Notes under the pieces: model-generated
Seen by the model: only the letters and a program-made list of their open reading frames with translations
What the model was told of the DNA's origin: nothing
Database searches by the model: none
Position numbers and translations under genes: made by a program
Shown: positions 8,095 to 16,764 of the stretch, one piece after another
How the letters are laid out: the number at the start of each line of letters is the position of its first letter
Numbering within the stretch: the stretch's first letter is position 1
DNA from: Azospirillum sp. SYSU D00513
Lineage (GTDB): Bacteria > Pseudomonadota > Alphaproteobacteria > Azospirillales > Azospirillaceae
DNA length: 33,397 bases
Assembly (NCBI RefSeq): GCF_017356015.1
Contig: NZ_JAFIQV010000059.1
Span: forward strand, 1-33,397
Direction of reading: 5' to 3'

Positions 8095-8703
8095 ATGGAG
8101 CATCCGGACATCGAGGTCGTCGAGAAGAAGACGGCCCACAAGGGTTTCCTGCAGGTCGATGTCTATCGCCTGCGTCACAAGAAGTTCGACGGAAGCTGGA
8201 GCGATGTGCTGCCGCCGCGTGAGGTCTGCGAGCGGGGCGATGCGGTCGGCGTCCTTCTCTACGATCCCGACAAGGACGCCGTCGTGCTGATCGAGCAGTT
8301 CCGCGTGGGCGCCGCCGCCTCCGGCCGTTCGGCCTGGCTGACGGAGATCGTCGCCGGCGTGATCGACGAGGGCGAGACGCCCGAGGACGTCGCCCGCCGC
8401 GAATCCAAGGAGGAGGCCGGCTGCACGGTGCAGGAGCTGGAGAAGATCTGCGACTATTTCTCCAGCCCCGGCGCCCTGACCGAATATGTCAGCGTCTTCT
8501 GCGGGCGGGTCGACTCGGAGGGCTTGAGCCAATCCGGCGGTCTGGAGGAGGAGCATGAGGACATCCGTGTCTCCGTGGTTCCATCCGACGAGGCGATCCG
8601 CCTGCTGGATGAGAACAGGCTTCAGAATTCGGTGACGGTCATCGCCGTCGGCTGGTTCGCCCGCCATCGCGAGGCCCTGCGGGACCGCTGGCGCCGCCGC
8701 TGA
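8095..8703 (+). CDS. nudF: Nudix hydrolase, ADP-ribose/ADP-sugar pyrophosphatase type
   Basis: Probably hydrolyses ADP-ribose or related nucleoside diphosphate sugars to AMP and sugar phosphate. It has 202 residues from the ATG at 8095, with GGAGAG upstream. The Nudix box is intact: G88-x5-E94-x7-R102-E103-x2-E106-E107-x-G109. The N-terminal beta region (DVYRLRHKKFDGSWSDV) and the downstream FSSPGALTEYVSVFCGRVD block are those of the ADP-ribose diphosphatase (NudF/TrgB-like) branch. The substrate is inferred from these features. It precedes the sulfur cluster by 135 bases, and the inverted repeat in that gap suggests separate control. Confidence 0.88.
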   Translation: MEHPDIEVVEKKTAHKGFLQVDVYRLRHKKFDGSWSDVLPPREVCERGDAVGVLLYDPDKDAVVLIEQFRVGAAASGRSAWLTEIVAGVIDEGETPEDVARRESKEEAGCTVQELEKICDYFSSPGALTEYVSVFCGRVDSEGLSQSGGLEEEHEDIRVSVVPSDEAIRLLDENRLQNSVTVIAVGWFARHREALRDRWRRR

Positions 8704-8719
8704 GTTTAACGCAGTTAAC

Positions 8720-8744
8720 GCTGTGAAATGCAGTATTTCACAGC
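8720..8744. promoter_or_regulatory. Perfect inverted repeat upstream of cysteine synthase
   Basis: GCTGTGAAAT and ATTTCACAGC form a perfect 10-bp inverted repeat around GCAGT. It is immediately preceded by two direct copies of TTAACGC at 8706-8720. There is no T-run, so a repressor or activator site is more likely than a terminator. It ends 94 bases before the cysteine synthase start. Confidence 0.5.
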
Positions 8745-8838
8745 GGCGGCTTGCATGGCCGCCGAAAGCGCCGATATTGTCCGCTCCATTGCTTTCGGCC
8801 GCGCCTTCGGCCCGGGCCATCGATCGGGAGACATCGTC

Positions 8839-9843
8839 GTGGATATTCGCAACGGCTTCATCGGCTCCATCGGCAAAACGCCGTTGATCCGCCTGGAGGG
8901 TCCCTCCCGGGAGACGGGCTGCGAGATCCTGGGGAAGGCGGAGTTCCTGAACCCCGGCGGGTCGGTGAAGGACCGCGCGGCCCTGGCGATCATCCGCGAC
9001 GCCGAGCGCAGCGGGCAGCTGCGGCCCGGCGGCACCATCGTGGAAGGCACGGCGGGCAACACCGGAATCGGGCTGGCGCTGGTCGGCAACGCGCTGGGCT
9101 ACCGCACGGTGATCGTGATGCCGGAGACGCAGAGCCAGGAGAAGAAGGACATGCTGCGGCTCGCGGGTGCCGACCTGCGGCTCGTCCCGGCGGTGCCTTA
9201 CAAGGACCCGATGAACTACGTCCGCTACTCCGGCACGCTGGCGGCCGAACTGGCGAAGACGGAGCCGAACGGCGCCGTCTGGGCCAACCAGTTCGACAAT
9301 GTCGCCAACCGCGAGGGGCACCGGACGACCACCGGCCCGGAGATCTGGGAGCAGACCGGCGGCCGCATCGACGCCTTCACCTGCGCGGTGGGCAGCGGCG
9401 GCACGCTGGCCGGCGTCGGGCTGGCGCTGAAGGAGCGCGACCCGAACATCCGCATCGTGCTGGCCGACCCGATGGGGGCGGCGCTCTACAACTACTACAC
9501 GGCCGGTGAACTGAAGGCCGAAGGCAGCTCCATCACCGAGGGGATCGGCCAGGGCCGCATCACCGCGAACCTGGAGGGCGCGCCGGTGGACGGCGCCCAC
9601 CAGATCCCGGACGAGGAGGCGCTGCTCATCCTGTTCGACCTGATCAAGACTCAGGGTCTGGTGCTCGGCGGCTCGTCCGGTGTCAACGTCGCCTCCGCGA
9701 TGCGGGTGGCGCGGGACCTCGGCCCCGGCCACACCATCGTGACCGTCCTGTGCGACGGCGGGCAGCGTTACCAGTCGAAGCTGTACAATCCGGATTTCCT
9801 GCGCGAGAAGGGTCTGCCGGTCCCCGACTGGCTGGCCTCCTGA
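8839..9843 (+). CDS. cysK: Cysteine synthase (PLP-dependent)
   Basis: O-acetylserine sulfhydrylase-type enzyme that makes cysteine from O-acetylserine and sulfide. It has 334 residues. A GTG start at 8839 is chosen because GGGAGA lies seven bases upstream and the protein then begins MDIRNGFIGSIGKTPLIRL, as the family does. An in-frame ATG at 8728 would place the inverted repeat inside the gene. The PLP lysine is K44 in NPGGSVKDR, the substrate loop is GTAGNTGIG, and the phosphate loop is GSGGTLAGVG. The length and the C-terminal SSGVNVASA block fit the cysteine synthase/cystathionine beta-synthase fold, so related beta-replacement activity is not excluded. It is followed after 22 bases by sseA. 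Confidence 0.88.
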   Translation: MDIRNGFIGSIGKTPLIRLEGPSRETGCEILGKAEFLNPGGSVKDRAALAIIRDAERSGQLRPGGTIVEGTAGNTGIGLALVGNALGYRTVIVMPETQSQEKKDMLRLAGADLRLVPAVPYKDPMNYVRYSGTLAAELAKTEPNGAVWANQFDNVANREGHRTTTGPEIWEQTGGRIDAFTCAVGSGGTLAGVGLALKERDPNIRIVLADPMGAALYNYYTAGELKAEGSSITEGIGQGRITANLEGAPVDGAHQIPDEEALLILFDLIKTQGLVLGGSSGVNVASAMRVARDLGPGHTIVTVLCDGGQRYQSKLYNPDFLREKGLPVPDWLAS

Positions 9844-9865
9844 TCCCACCGCACGCGAGACCGTC

Positions 9866-10738
9866 ATGACCGACCTTCCGTCCGGCCCGCTCGTTTCCAC
9901 CGATTGGCTGGCGGCCAATCTCGGCGACTTCGGCCTGCGCGTCCTCGACGCAACCTGGTACATGCCGGGCGTGCCCAAGGACCCGCAGGCGGAGTTCGAG
10001 CAGCGCCACATCCCCGGCGCCGCCCGTTTCGACATCGACGAGATCGCCGAGCCGGACACGGCCCCCCTGCCCCACATGGTCCCGGGCGCCGACCGCTTCG
10101 CGGAGCGGGTGGGCGCGCTGGGTGTCGCCAGCGGGGATACCGTGGTCGTCTATGACGGGGGCGGCATCGCCACCGCCGCCGCGCGCGTCTGGTGGATGTT
10201 CCGCCTGTTCGGGCATGACCGCGTCGCCGTGCTGGACGGCGGCCTGCCGAAATGGCTCGCCGAGAGCCGCCCGGTCGAAGCCGGTCCGGCGCGGGTCACC
10301 GCCAGTATCTTCACGGCACGCCTCAGGCCGGAACTGCTGCGCCGGGCCGAGGACGTGCTCACCAACATCGACCGGGCGGACGAACAGGTCGTGGACGCCC
10401 GCTCCGGCGACCGCTTCCGGGGCGAGGTGGTCGAGCCATGGCCGGGACGGCGCAGCGGCCGCATTCCGGGCAGCCTCAACCTGCCCTTCACCGACCTGAT
10501 CGATCCGTCTGCCAAGACCATGCTGCCGGCCGACACCATCCGCGAACGCGCCGCCGCCGCCGGCATCGACCTGTCCCGGCCGGTCGTGACCTCCTGCGGC
10601 AGCGGCGTCACCGCCTGCGTCGTGGCGCTCGGGCTCGCCGTCGCCGGAAAGACGGACGTCGCGGTCTATGACGGCTCCTGGGCGGAATGGGGCCTGCGCC
10701 CCGACCTGCCGCTCGCGACCGGCCCTGCCGGGGCCTGA
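9866..10738 (+). CDS. sseA: 3-mercaptopyruvate sulfurtransferase
   Basis: A tandem two-domain rhodanese of 290 residues that transfers sulfur from 3-mercaptopyruvate. The N-terminal domain is inactive. The C-terminal domain has the loop CGSGVTA (244-250) with catalytic Cys244. Gly-Ser-Gly-Val-Thr is the 3-mercaptopyruvate signature, whereas thiosulfate enzymes have CRKGVT. The family motifs FEQRHIPGAARFDID (44-58) and GRIPGSLNLPF (198-208) are present. Placement directly after cysteine synthase suggests a cysteine-linked sulfur operon. Confidence 0.94.
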   Translation: MTDLPSGPLVSTDWLAANLGDFGLRVLDATWYMPGVPKDPQAEFEQRHIPGAARFDIDEIAEPDTAPLPHMVPGADRFAERVGALGVASGDTVVVYDGGGIATAAARVWWMFRLFGHDRVAVLDGGLPKWLAESRPVEAGPARVTASIFTARLRPELLRRAEDVLTNIDRADEQVVDARSGDRFRGEVVEPWPGRRSGRIPGSLNLPFTDLIDPSAKTMLPADTIRERAAAAGIDLSRPVVTSCGSGVTACVVALGLAVAGKTDVAVYDGSWAEWGLRPDLPLATGPAGA

Positions 10739-10752
10739 CGGGGATTTCTGAC

Positions 10753-11385
10753 ATGTCCGGCAAGCCACGCTCCGGCCAGCCGTCGGCCGTACCGGCCGGG
10801 CGGCTGTCGGTGATCGTTACGTACCTGGAAATGAAGGCTCCGCCCGGCCACGCCCCCCTGCCCCGTCCGGCGGGCGATGTCACCTTGCTGCGCGCCAATC
10901 CGCCCACTGCGTCATTCTACCGCTATCTCTACGACACGGTCGGGGAGCCCTGGCTGTGGAACGAACGCCGGCGGCTGCCGCATGGCGAGCTGACGGCGAT
11001 CGTCGCGGATCCGCGCGTGGAGGTCTGGGTGCTGTACGTGGACGGGACGCCGGCCGGCTATGCGGAGATCGACCGCCGCGGCCAATCCCGGGGCGAGGCG
11101 ACCGACCTTGCCTATTTCGGGCTGATCCCCGACTACATCGGCCGCAAGCTCGGCCCCTGGCTGCTCGATTCGGCGGTGCGCCTCGCCTGGGAGGGCGGCG
11201 CCCGGCGGCTGGTCGTCAACACCTGCAGCTTCGACCACCCCAAGGCGCTTCCCCTCTACCTGTCCATGGGCTTCACCCCGGTCCGCCACGTCGCGCGCGA
11301 GATCCAGGACCCCCGCCTCGCCGGCTGGCTTCCCCGGAGCGCCGCGCCGCAGATTCCGATCAACCGATCACACCAGGAATCCTGA
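10753..11385 (+). CDS. GNAT family N-acetyltransferase
   Basis: A 210-residue acetyl-CoA-dependent transferase. The core runs from about residue 45 to 190. Motif A is degenerate but visible around YFGLIPDYIGRKLGPWLLDSA, and motif B around HPKALPLYLSMGFTPVR. The ATG at 10753 lies 14 bases after sseA, so it is probably the last gene of the cysteine synthase-sseA unit. The substrate is unknown. An in-frame start further upstream would overlap sseA and is rejected. Confidence 0.85.
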   Translation: MSGKPRSGQPSAVPAGRLSVIVTYLEMKAPPGHAPLPRPAGDVTLLRANPPTASFYRYLYDTVGEPWLWNERRRLPHGELTAIVADPRVEVWVLYVDGTPAGYAEIDRRGQSRGEATDLAYFGLIPDYIGRKLGPWLLDSAVRLAWEGGARRLVVNTCSFDHPKALPLYLSMGFTPVRHVAREIQDPRLAGWLPRSAAPQIPINRSHQES

Positions 11386-11470
11386 CCCAGGGTGCGCAAT
11401 CCCGTTTGTTTGTCCTGCCGTCGGAGGATCATAAGGCAATCGCCTCACACACCTCTTTCCGTACAGCACA

Positions 11471-11869
11471 CTATCGGAGCCAATTTTCCAATTTGAGACC
11501 TCGGACCCGCTGGAACTCGCGTTCATTGGCAGTCACCAGCGTCAGGCGATGCGCAAGGGCATGAGCCGCAATCAACAGGTCATTGCCGCCAATGGGCTGC
11601 CCAATGGAGTCGAGTTCGGAACGGATAGCGCCGTACTCGGCATCTGTCGGTACATCGAGCGGCAGCACTTGGATGTCGGCGAGCAAATCCTCGACTCTTC
11701 GCGTTAGCTTGGCTGAACCCTTCTTTGCGGCACCGTAACGGAGTTCCGCCGCTACCACGATGCTGGTGCAAATTGCGTCTTCACCGACACGGCGCACATT
11801 CATCGCGACCTTGCCGCCTGGGTTTCTAATCAGCTCGCTTAAGGCATTGGTGTCGAGCATGTAGCGCAT
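11471..11869 (-). CDS. vapC: VapC-type PIN-domain toxin
   Basis: A ribonuclease toxin of 132 residues. The PIN acidic residues are visible as D6 (MLDTNALSEL), E42 (VVAAELRYG) and D97 (GGNDLLIAAHA). The fourth position is N115-E116 in TANEREF. The C-terminus FQRVRGLKLENW is typical of the VapC/FitB branch. Its ATG overlaps the antitoxin stop by one base (TAATG on the coding strand), which indicates translational coupling. The catalytic set looks intact, so the toxin is probably functional. Targets, often initiator tRNA or other tRNAs in the family, are not known here. Confidence 0.93.
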   Translation of the reverse strand: MRYMLDTNALSELIRNPGGKVAMNVRRVGEDAICTSIVVAAELRYGAAKKGSAKLTRRVEDLLADIQVLPLDVPTDAEYGAIRSELDSIGQPIGGNDLLIAAHALAHRLTLVTANEREFQRVRGLKLENWLR

Positions 11870-12120
11870 TACAGGAATTCACGGGGCGGGAGGGGTTTGT
11901 CCTCGATATCAGGAAAATCCTCGTCCAGTGGTTCCCAACTCTCAAGCAGCGCAAGGACTCCTTTCTTGCGCACCGGTTCGATGATCAGCCGGTCGCCGTC
12001 CCGGCTGATCCGCACCATCTCGCCGGGAAGCTCGAACTCCGGAGGAATGCGCACGGCTTGGCTGCCGGCGTCCCGGAAAAGTGGGGCCTCTCTCGGCCGC
12101 GGCAGGACAGGCTCCGTCAT
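11869..12120 (-). CDS. vapB: VapB-type (AbrB fold) antitoxin
   Basis: An 83-residue antitoxin. An AbrB-like swapped-hairpin DNA-binding segment occupies about 15-50 (SQAVRIPPEFELPGEMVRI, then DRLIIEP). An acidic and proline-rich tail (about 58-83) would wrap the toxin. AGGAG lies nine bases before the ATG. The VapBC complex normally represses its own promoter, expected in the 110 bases between this gene and the hisC stop; I see no clear operator there. The pair sits between two host genes without flanking repeats. Confidence 0.9.
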   Translation of the reverse strand: MTEPVLPRPREAPLFRDAGSQAVRIPPEFELPGEMVRISRDGDRLIIEPVRKKGVLALLESWEPLDEDFPDIEDKPLPPREFL

Positions 12121-12230
12121 GGATCAATTCTCCTATTTACCTGCTACATGTGTGTGCCGGTGCCGGCCTCGGCCAGTTGGATCACAGCCGCTTGGACCAA
12201 CCTACCGGCGTGTCCTCGTTGGGCTACGCG

Positions 12231-13316
12231 TCAGCTCAGGATTTCCGCGAAGGCGTCGACCAGGGCTCGGTTCTCGTCCTCCCGGCCGACGGTGATGCGC
12301 AGGCAGTCGGTGAGCCCGTAATCGGAAACGTCCTTCACCAGGATGCCGCGCCGGGCCAGATGCTCGGTCACCGCCTGGACGCCCAGCGACGGGTCGGGCG
12401 GGACGCGGACGAGGAGGAAGTTGCAGGCGCTGGGATAGACGCGCAGGCCGATCAAGCTGAGTTCCTTGGAGAGCCAGGGAAGCCAGCGGTCGTTGTGCTC
12501 CAGCGATGCCCGCTCGTGCTCCGTGTCGGACAGGGCGGCGATGGCGGCGGCCTGGGCGGCGAAACCGACATTGAAGGGGCTGCGGATCTGGTTGACCGCG
12601 TCGATGACCTTGGCAGGGCCATAGCCCCAGCCGATGCGCAGGCCCGCAAGCCCATGGATCTTCGAAAAGGTCCGCACCATCAGGACATTGTCGGAGCTTT
12701 CGACGATCTCCGTCCCGTCCTCATAGTTGGTGCGGCGGCAGAACTCCGCGTAGGCGCAGTCGAGCACCAGCAGCGTGTGGGCCGGCAGGCCCGCGCGCAG
12801 GCGCTGCACCGCCTCGGCCGGGATGTAGGTGCCGGTCGGGTTGTTCGGGTTGGCGAGGAAGCAGATCTTCGTCTTCCCGTTCGCCCGGTCGATCATGGCT
12901 TCGACATCGACCATCATGTCGCGCTCGGCGGCCACCACCGGGGTGGCGCCGGACGCCCGGATCGCCTTCAGGAAGCCGCGATAGCCGTACTCGTGGCACA
13001 GCACCTCGTCCCCCGGCCCGGCGAAGGCCTGGGTCACGAGATGGATCATCTCGTCCGATCCGGCGGTGCAGGCGATGTGGTTCCAGTCCAGCCCATGGCG
13101 CCGCGCGATGGCCCGGCGCAGCTTCTCCTGCCGGACGTCCGGATAGCGGTGAATCTGCGTGGCGTTCTGCCGGTAGGCGTTGAGCGCCATCGGGCTCGGC
13201 CCCAGCGGGTTCACGGTGAGCGACAGGTCGACCCAGGAACGGTCCTCCCCGGCGGGCTGGATCGAACGGTAGGGTTTGATCTGGCCGATGCCGGGACGGG
13301 GGATCAGCAGCTCCAT
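12231..13316 (-). CDS. hisC: Histidinol-phosphate / aromatic aminotransferase
   Basis: PLP-dependent aminotransferase of fold type I with 361 residues. It acts in histidine synthesis or, in this branch, on aromatic amino acids. The ATG at 13316 is preferred over the longer frame because AGGAG lies five bases upstream. Motifs: NPLGPSP near 36-42, NPNNPTGT near 156-163, catalytic K219 in RTFSKIHGLAGLRIGW, and the C-terminal RITVG. hisI is present nearby at 19.3 kb, but no his operon surrounds this gene. A general aromatic or secondary-metabolism aminotransferase is therefore possible. Confidence 0.85.
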   Translation of the reverse strand: MELLIPRPGIGQIKPYRSIQPAGEDRSWVDLSLTVNPLGPSPMALNAYRQNATQIHRYPDVRQEKLRRAIARRHGLDWNHIACTAGSDEMIHLVTQAFAGPGDEVLCHEYGYRGFLKAIRASGATPVVAAERDMMVDVEAMIDRANGKTKICFLANPNNPTGTYIPAEAVQRLRAGLPAHTLLVLDCAYAEFCRRTNYEDGTEIVESSDNVLMVRTFSKIHGLAGLRIGWGYGPAKVIDAVNQIRSPFNVGFAAQAAAIAALSDTEHERASLEHNDRWLPWLSKELSLIGLRVYPSACNFLLVRVPPDPSLGVQAVTEHLARRGILVKDVSDYGLTDCLRITVGREDENRALVDAFAEILS

Positions 13317-13417
13317 GAAGCTCCTCGCGGGCGGCGTTGGGGAGGTGAACAGCTGCGCCGATTGAACCCGAAAACGATCCGGCTCGCTACCCCGCAAAGC
13401 CGGGATGCCATGCGAAA

Positions 13418-13443
13418 GGGGTGGAAAGTTTCCCTTCCACCCC
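13418..13443 (-). terminator. Terminator of the aap operon
   Basis: GGGGTGGAA and TTCCACCCC form a perfect 9-bp stem around an 8-base loop, about 56 bases past the aapP stop. On the minus strand the stem is followed by only TTT, so strength is uncertain. Confidence 0.6.
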
Positions 13444-13498
13444 TCTTTCCGTTCCGGTGCTTTCCGGTACGACGATCTTCTCGGGCCGGGAGCCCCGG

Positions 13499-14275
13499 TC
13501 AGTGGTTCAGGATCTGGCTGAGGAACAGCCGCGTCCGGTCCGACTGCGGGTTGTTGAAGAACTCCTCCGGCGTGTTCTGCTCGATGATCTCGCCGCGGTC
13601 CATGAAGATCACCCGGTCGGCGACGCTCTTGGCGAAGCCCATCTCATGGGTGACGCAAAGCATCGTCATGCCGTCCTCGGCGAGGCCGATCATGACGTCC
13701 AGCACCTCCTTGACCATCTCCGGGTCGAGTGCCGAGGTCGGCTCGTCGAACAGCATGACCTTGGGGTTCATGCAGAGCGAGCGGGCGATCGCGACGCGCT
13801 GCTGCTGGCCGCCGGAGAGCTGGCCCGGATATTTGTTGGCCTGCTCGGCGATGCGCACCCGCGTCAGGTAGGTCATCGCGATTTCCTCGGCCTGGGCCTT
13901 GGGCATCTTGCGGACCCAGATCGGGGCGAGCGTGCAGTTCTCCAGCACCGTCAGGTGCGGGAACAGGTTGAAGTGCTGGAACACCATGCCGACCTCGCGC
14001 CGGACCAGCTCGATGTTCTTCAGGTTGCCGGTCAGCTCGATCCCGTCGACGATGATCTGGCCCTTCTGGTGTTCCTCCAGCCGGTTGAGGCAGCGGATCA
14101 TCGTCGACTTGCCGGACCCCGACGGGCCGCAGACGACGATGCGCTCGCCCTTGGCGACGCTGAGGTTCACGTTCTTCAGGACATGGAATTCGCCATACCA
14201 TTTGTGCACGCCGATGCACTTGATGATCTCCCCGCCCTCGGGGAAGTGGCGCGCGTTGCTCACGGCTTCGGCCAT
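13499..14275 (-). CDS. aapP: General L-amino acid ABC transporter, ATP-binding protein
   Basis: ATPase of a polar amino-acid importer, 258 residues. Walker A is GPSGSGKST (50-58), Q-loop Q100, signature LSGGQ (153-157), Walker B VMLFDE (173-178) and switch His210. The sequence from IIKCIGVHKWYGEFHVL onward is that of the GlnQ/AapP branch. It is the last gene of the minus-strand order aapJ-aapQ-aapM-aapP, 20 bases after aapM. It acts at the inner face of the cytoplasmic membrane as a dimer on the two permeases. Confidence 0.96.
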   Translation of the reverse strand: MAEAVSNARHFPEGGEIIKCIGVHKWYGEFHVLKNVNLSVAKGERIVVCGPSGSGKSTMIRCLNRLEEHQKGQIIVDGIELTGNLKNIELVRREVGMVFQHFNLFPHLTVLENCTLAPIWVRKMPKAQAEEIAMTYLTRVRIAEQANKYPGQLSGGQQQRVAIARSLCMNPKVMLFDEPTSALDPEMVKEVLDVMIGLAEDGMTMLCVTHEMGFAKSVADRVIFMDRGEIIEQNTPEEFFNNPQSDRTRLFLSQILNH

Positions 14276-14295
14276 GGTTGTCTTACTCCCCTACG

Positions 14296-15405
14296 TCAGC
14301 GGCGGTGGCTGCGGTTCAGATCCCGTTCCAGCTTCTGGCTGTACTTGGACATGAAGAAACAGAAGGCCCAATAGATCAGGCCGATGAACAGGTAGGCCTC
14401 GCGGTAGAAGCCACGCCAGGCCGGATCGGTCAACGCCGCCTTCGCGGTCCCCAGCAGGTCGTAGAGGCCGATGATGATGACCAGCGAGGTGTCCTTGAAG
14501 AAGCTGATGAAGGTGTTCACCAGCGGCGGGATGGCGATGGCGAGGGCCTGCGGCAGCACCACCTTGCGCATGTTCTGCCAGTAGGACAGGCCGAGCGCGT
14601 CGCCCGCCTCGTACTGACCCTTCGGGATGGCCTGGAGGCCGCCGCGGATGGCTTCGGCCATGTAGGCGGCGGCGAACATGATGAAGGCGACCTGGGCGCG
14701 CAGAAGCTTGTCGATGGTGACGCCCGTCGGCAGGAACAGCGGGAACATCACCGACGCCATGAACAGCAGGCTGATCAGCGGCACGCCGCGGATCAGCTCG
14801 ATGTAGGTGACCGAGATGACCCGGATCGCCGGCATGTCCGAGCGCCGGCCGAGCGCCAGAAGGATCGCCGCCGGGAAGGCCACGGCCAGCCCGATCACCG
14901 ACAGAATGAGGGTCAGCGGCAGGCCGCCCCACAGCGCGTTCTCGACATAGGTCAGGCCGAACACCCCGCCCCACATCAGCACGGAGACGGCGGCGAGGCC
15001 CGCGGCCCAGAGCAGCGCCAGCCAGGGCTTCCAGAAGCGGCGGTCGCAGCTCGCCAGCAGCAGCGCGATGAAGATGGCGATGGTCACCAGCGGGCGCCAT
15101 TGCTGGTCGTACGGGAAGGTCCCGAACATGATGAAGCGCAGCTTGTCGCCGACGAAGCCCCAGCAGGCCCCGCTGTCCGGCACGCGGCACTCCGTCGCCT
15201 GGGCGCCGAAGCCGTGGGCGCTGAAGATCAGCCAGTCGAGCAGAGGCGGGATCACGCGCATCAGCCCGCCGATGATGAGCACCGTCAGCAGCGCGTTGTA
15301 CCAGGTGTTGAACAGGTTGCCGCGGAGCCAGCCGAGCAGGCCCACGCTGCTGGACGGCGGACGCTCGTCCGGCGCGCCTGCGGCGCTGTGAACATTGTCC
15401 GTCAT
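14296..15405 (-). CDS. aapM: General L-amino acid ABC transporter, permease AapM
   Basis: Inner-membrane permease of 369 residues. Hydrophobic segments alternate with loops through most of the length. The large periplasmic loop after the first segments carries a cysteine pair region (ATECRVPDSGACW), as in AapM. The EAA cytoplasmic loop that contacts AapP is seen as EAGDALGLSYWQNMRKVVLP. It starts 3 bases after aapQ and ends 20 bases before aapP, so the genes are one operon. Confidence 0.95.
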   Translation of the reverse strand: MTDNVHSAAGAPDERPPSSSVGLLGWLRGNLFNTWYNALLTVLIIGGLMRVIPPLLDWLIFSAHGFGAQATECRVPDSGACWGFVGDKLRFIMFGTFPYDQQWRPLVTIAIFIALLLASCDRRFWKPWLALLWAAGLAAVSVLMWGGVFGLTYVENALWGGLPLTLILSVIGLAVAFPAAILLALGRRSDMPAIRVISVTYIELIRGVPLISLLFMASVMFPLFLPTGVTIDKLLRAQVAFIMFAAAYMAEAIRGGLQAIPKGQYEAGDALGLSYWQNMRKVVLPQALAIAIPPLVNTFISFFKDTSLVIIIGLYDLLGTAKAALTDPAWRGFYREAYLFIGLIYWAFCFFMSKYSQKLERDLNRSHRR

Positions 15406-15408
15406 GGC

Positions 15409-16608
15409 TTACCGCTCCACCAGCGCGATGCGCTTGTTGTACCAGTTCATGAAAAGCGAAATGCTGAGGCTGATCGTGAGGAAGGATCCCATGATCAGCG
15501 CCACGCCTTCGATCGACTGGCCGGTCTGGTTGATCGTCGTGTTGGCGATCGACACCAAGTCCGGATAGCCGATGGCCAGCGCCAGGGAGGTGTTCTTGGC
15601 GAGGTTCAGATACTGGCTGGTGAGCGGCGGCACGATGACGCGCAGCGCCTGAGGCAGCACGACCAGCCGCAGCGTCGGTCCCGACGGCAGGCCGAGCGCG
15701 CGCGCGGCTTCCGTCTGGCCCCAGTTGACCGCGACGATGCCGCTGCGCACGACCTCGGCGATGAAGGCGGCGGTGTAGACCGCCAGGCCCATCAGGATGG
15801 CGAAGAATTCCGGCGACACGTTCTGGCCGCCCCGGAAGTTGAAGCCGGCCAGCTCCGGGACGTCGAGCGCGGTGGGCGCGCCGCCCGCGATATAGACGGC
15901 TAGCGGAAGGCCGAGGATCACGCCGAGCGACGCCCAGCCGGCCGGGAAGGGCTGTCCCGTGCGAGCCTGCCGCGCGGCCGCCCAGCGGCGGATCACGAAG
16001 GCCAGGACGATCCCGGCGAGCAGCGCATAGCCCATGTAGGCCCAGACCGGATCCGCCGACGGCACCGGGATCCACATGCCGCGCTGCGACAGGTACACGC
16101 CCGGGAGCGGGTTCAATGCCTGGCGCACCGCCGGCATGGTCTCCGTCACCACCGCGTACCAGAAGAAGAGCTGCAGCAGCGGCGGGATGTTGCGGATCGT
16201 CTCGACATAGACCGAGGCGAGCTTCGCCACCAGCCAGTTGCTGGACAGGCGCGCGATGCCGATCAGCGTGCCGAGGATGGTGGCGATGACGATGCCGATG
16301 ATCGACACCTTCAGCGTGTTCAGCACGCCGACCAGGAAGGCGCGCCCGTAGCTGTCGCTCGGCGCGTAATCGATCATGTGCTCGCCGATGCCGAAGGAGG
16401 CTTCGCGCTCGAGAAAGTCGAAGCCGGTCGCGATGGCCTGCCGGGCGAGGTTCTCCAGCGTGTTGGAGATGAGATACCAGCCGAGTGCGACGACCGCGCC
16501 GATCACCAGGATCTGGTAGACCGCGGCGCGGAAGGTCGGATCGCTGAGAGAGAAGGTGAAGCCGCCGGGCGAGGATCCGCGCCGGCTATCCTGGGCGTCG
16601 CTGGACAC
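15409..16608 (-). CDS. aapQ: General L-amino acid ABC transporter, permease AapQ
   Basis: Partner permease of AapM, 399 residues. A GTG start at 16608 is chosen because CGGGAGAAA lies just upstream and the protein opens MSSDAQDSRRGSS before the first membrane segment (AAVYQILVIGAVVALGWYL). The long open frame further upstream runs back over the aapJ end and the intergenic stem-loop and is spurious. The EAA loop is EAARALGLPSGPTLRLVVLP. The large middle insertion between membrane segments is characteristic of the Aap permeases as opposed to shorter GlnP proteins. Confidence 0.94.
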   Translation of the reverse strand: MSSDAQDSRRGSSPGGFTFSLSDPTFRAAVYQILVIGAVVALGWYLISNTLENLARQAIATGFDFLEREASFGIGEHMIDYAPSDSYGRAFLVGVLNTLKVSIIGIVIATILGTLIGIARLSSNWLVAKLASVYVETIRNIPPLLQLFFWYAVVTETMPAVRQALNPLPGVYLSQRGMWIPVPSADPVWAYMGYALLAGIVLAFVIRRWAAARQARTGQPFPAGWASLGVILGLPLAVYIAGGAPTALDVPELAGFNFRGGQNVSPEFFAILMGLAVYTAAFIAEVVRSGIVAVNWGQTEAARALGLPSGPTLRLVVLPQALRVIVPPLTSQYLNLAKNTSLALAIGYPDLVSIANTTINQTGQSIEGVALIMGSFLTISLSISLFMNWYNKRIALVER

Positions 16609-16764
16609 AGCTTTCTCCCGATCATACCCGTCGCGCGCAAGAGCGGGCGGACGCCTCCCCGACGATCCGCCGCGCCGGCCGCGCGACTTTTTCCAGACGA
16701 CGGTGCGGATGCCGGCGTGGGAGCCTTGTGGTCCGGCCCCCTTCGCCGCCGCCCCGAAATGACG

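Noticed and set aside
8050..10077. A 675-codon minus-strand frame opposite the Nudix, cysK and sseA genes
   Set aside because: Shadow frame across three recognised genes; no motifs and implausible composition.
12081..13871. Long plus-strand frame opposite hisC and aapP
   Set aside because: Antisense of recognised genes, caused by GC-rich third positions.
14278..16075. Long frames overlapping aapM and aapQ on both strands
   Set aside because: The permeases are recognised by membrane segments and EAA loops; the other frames have none.
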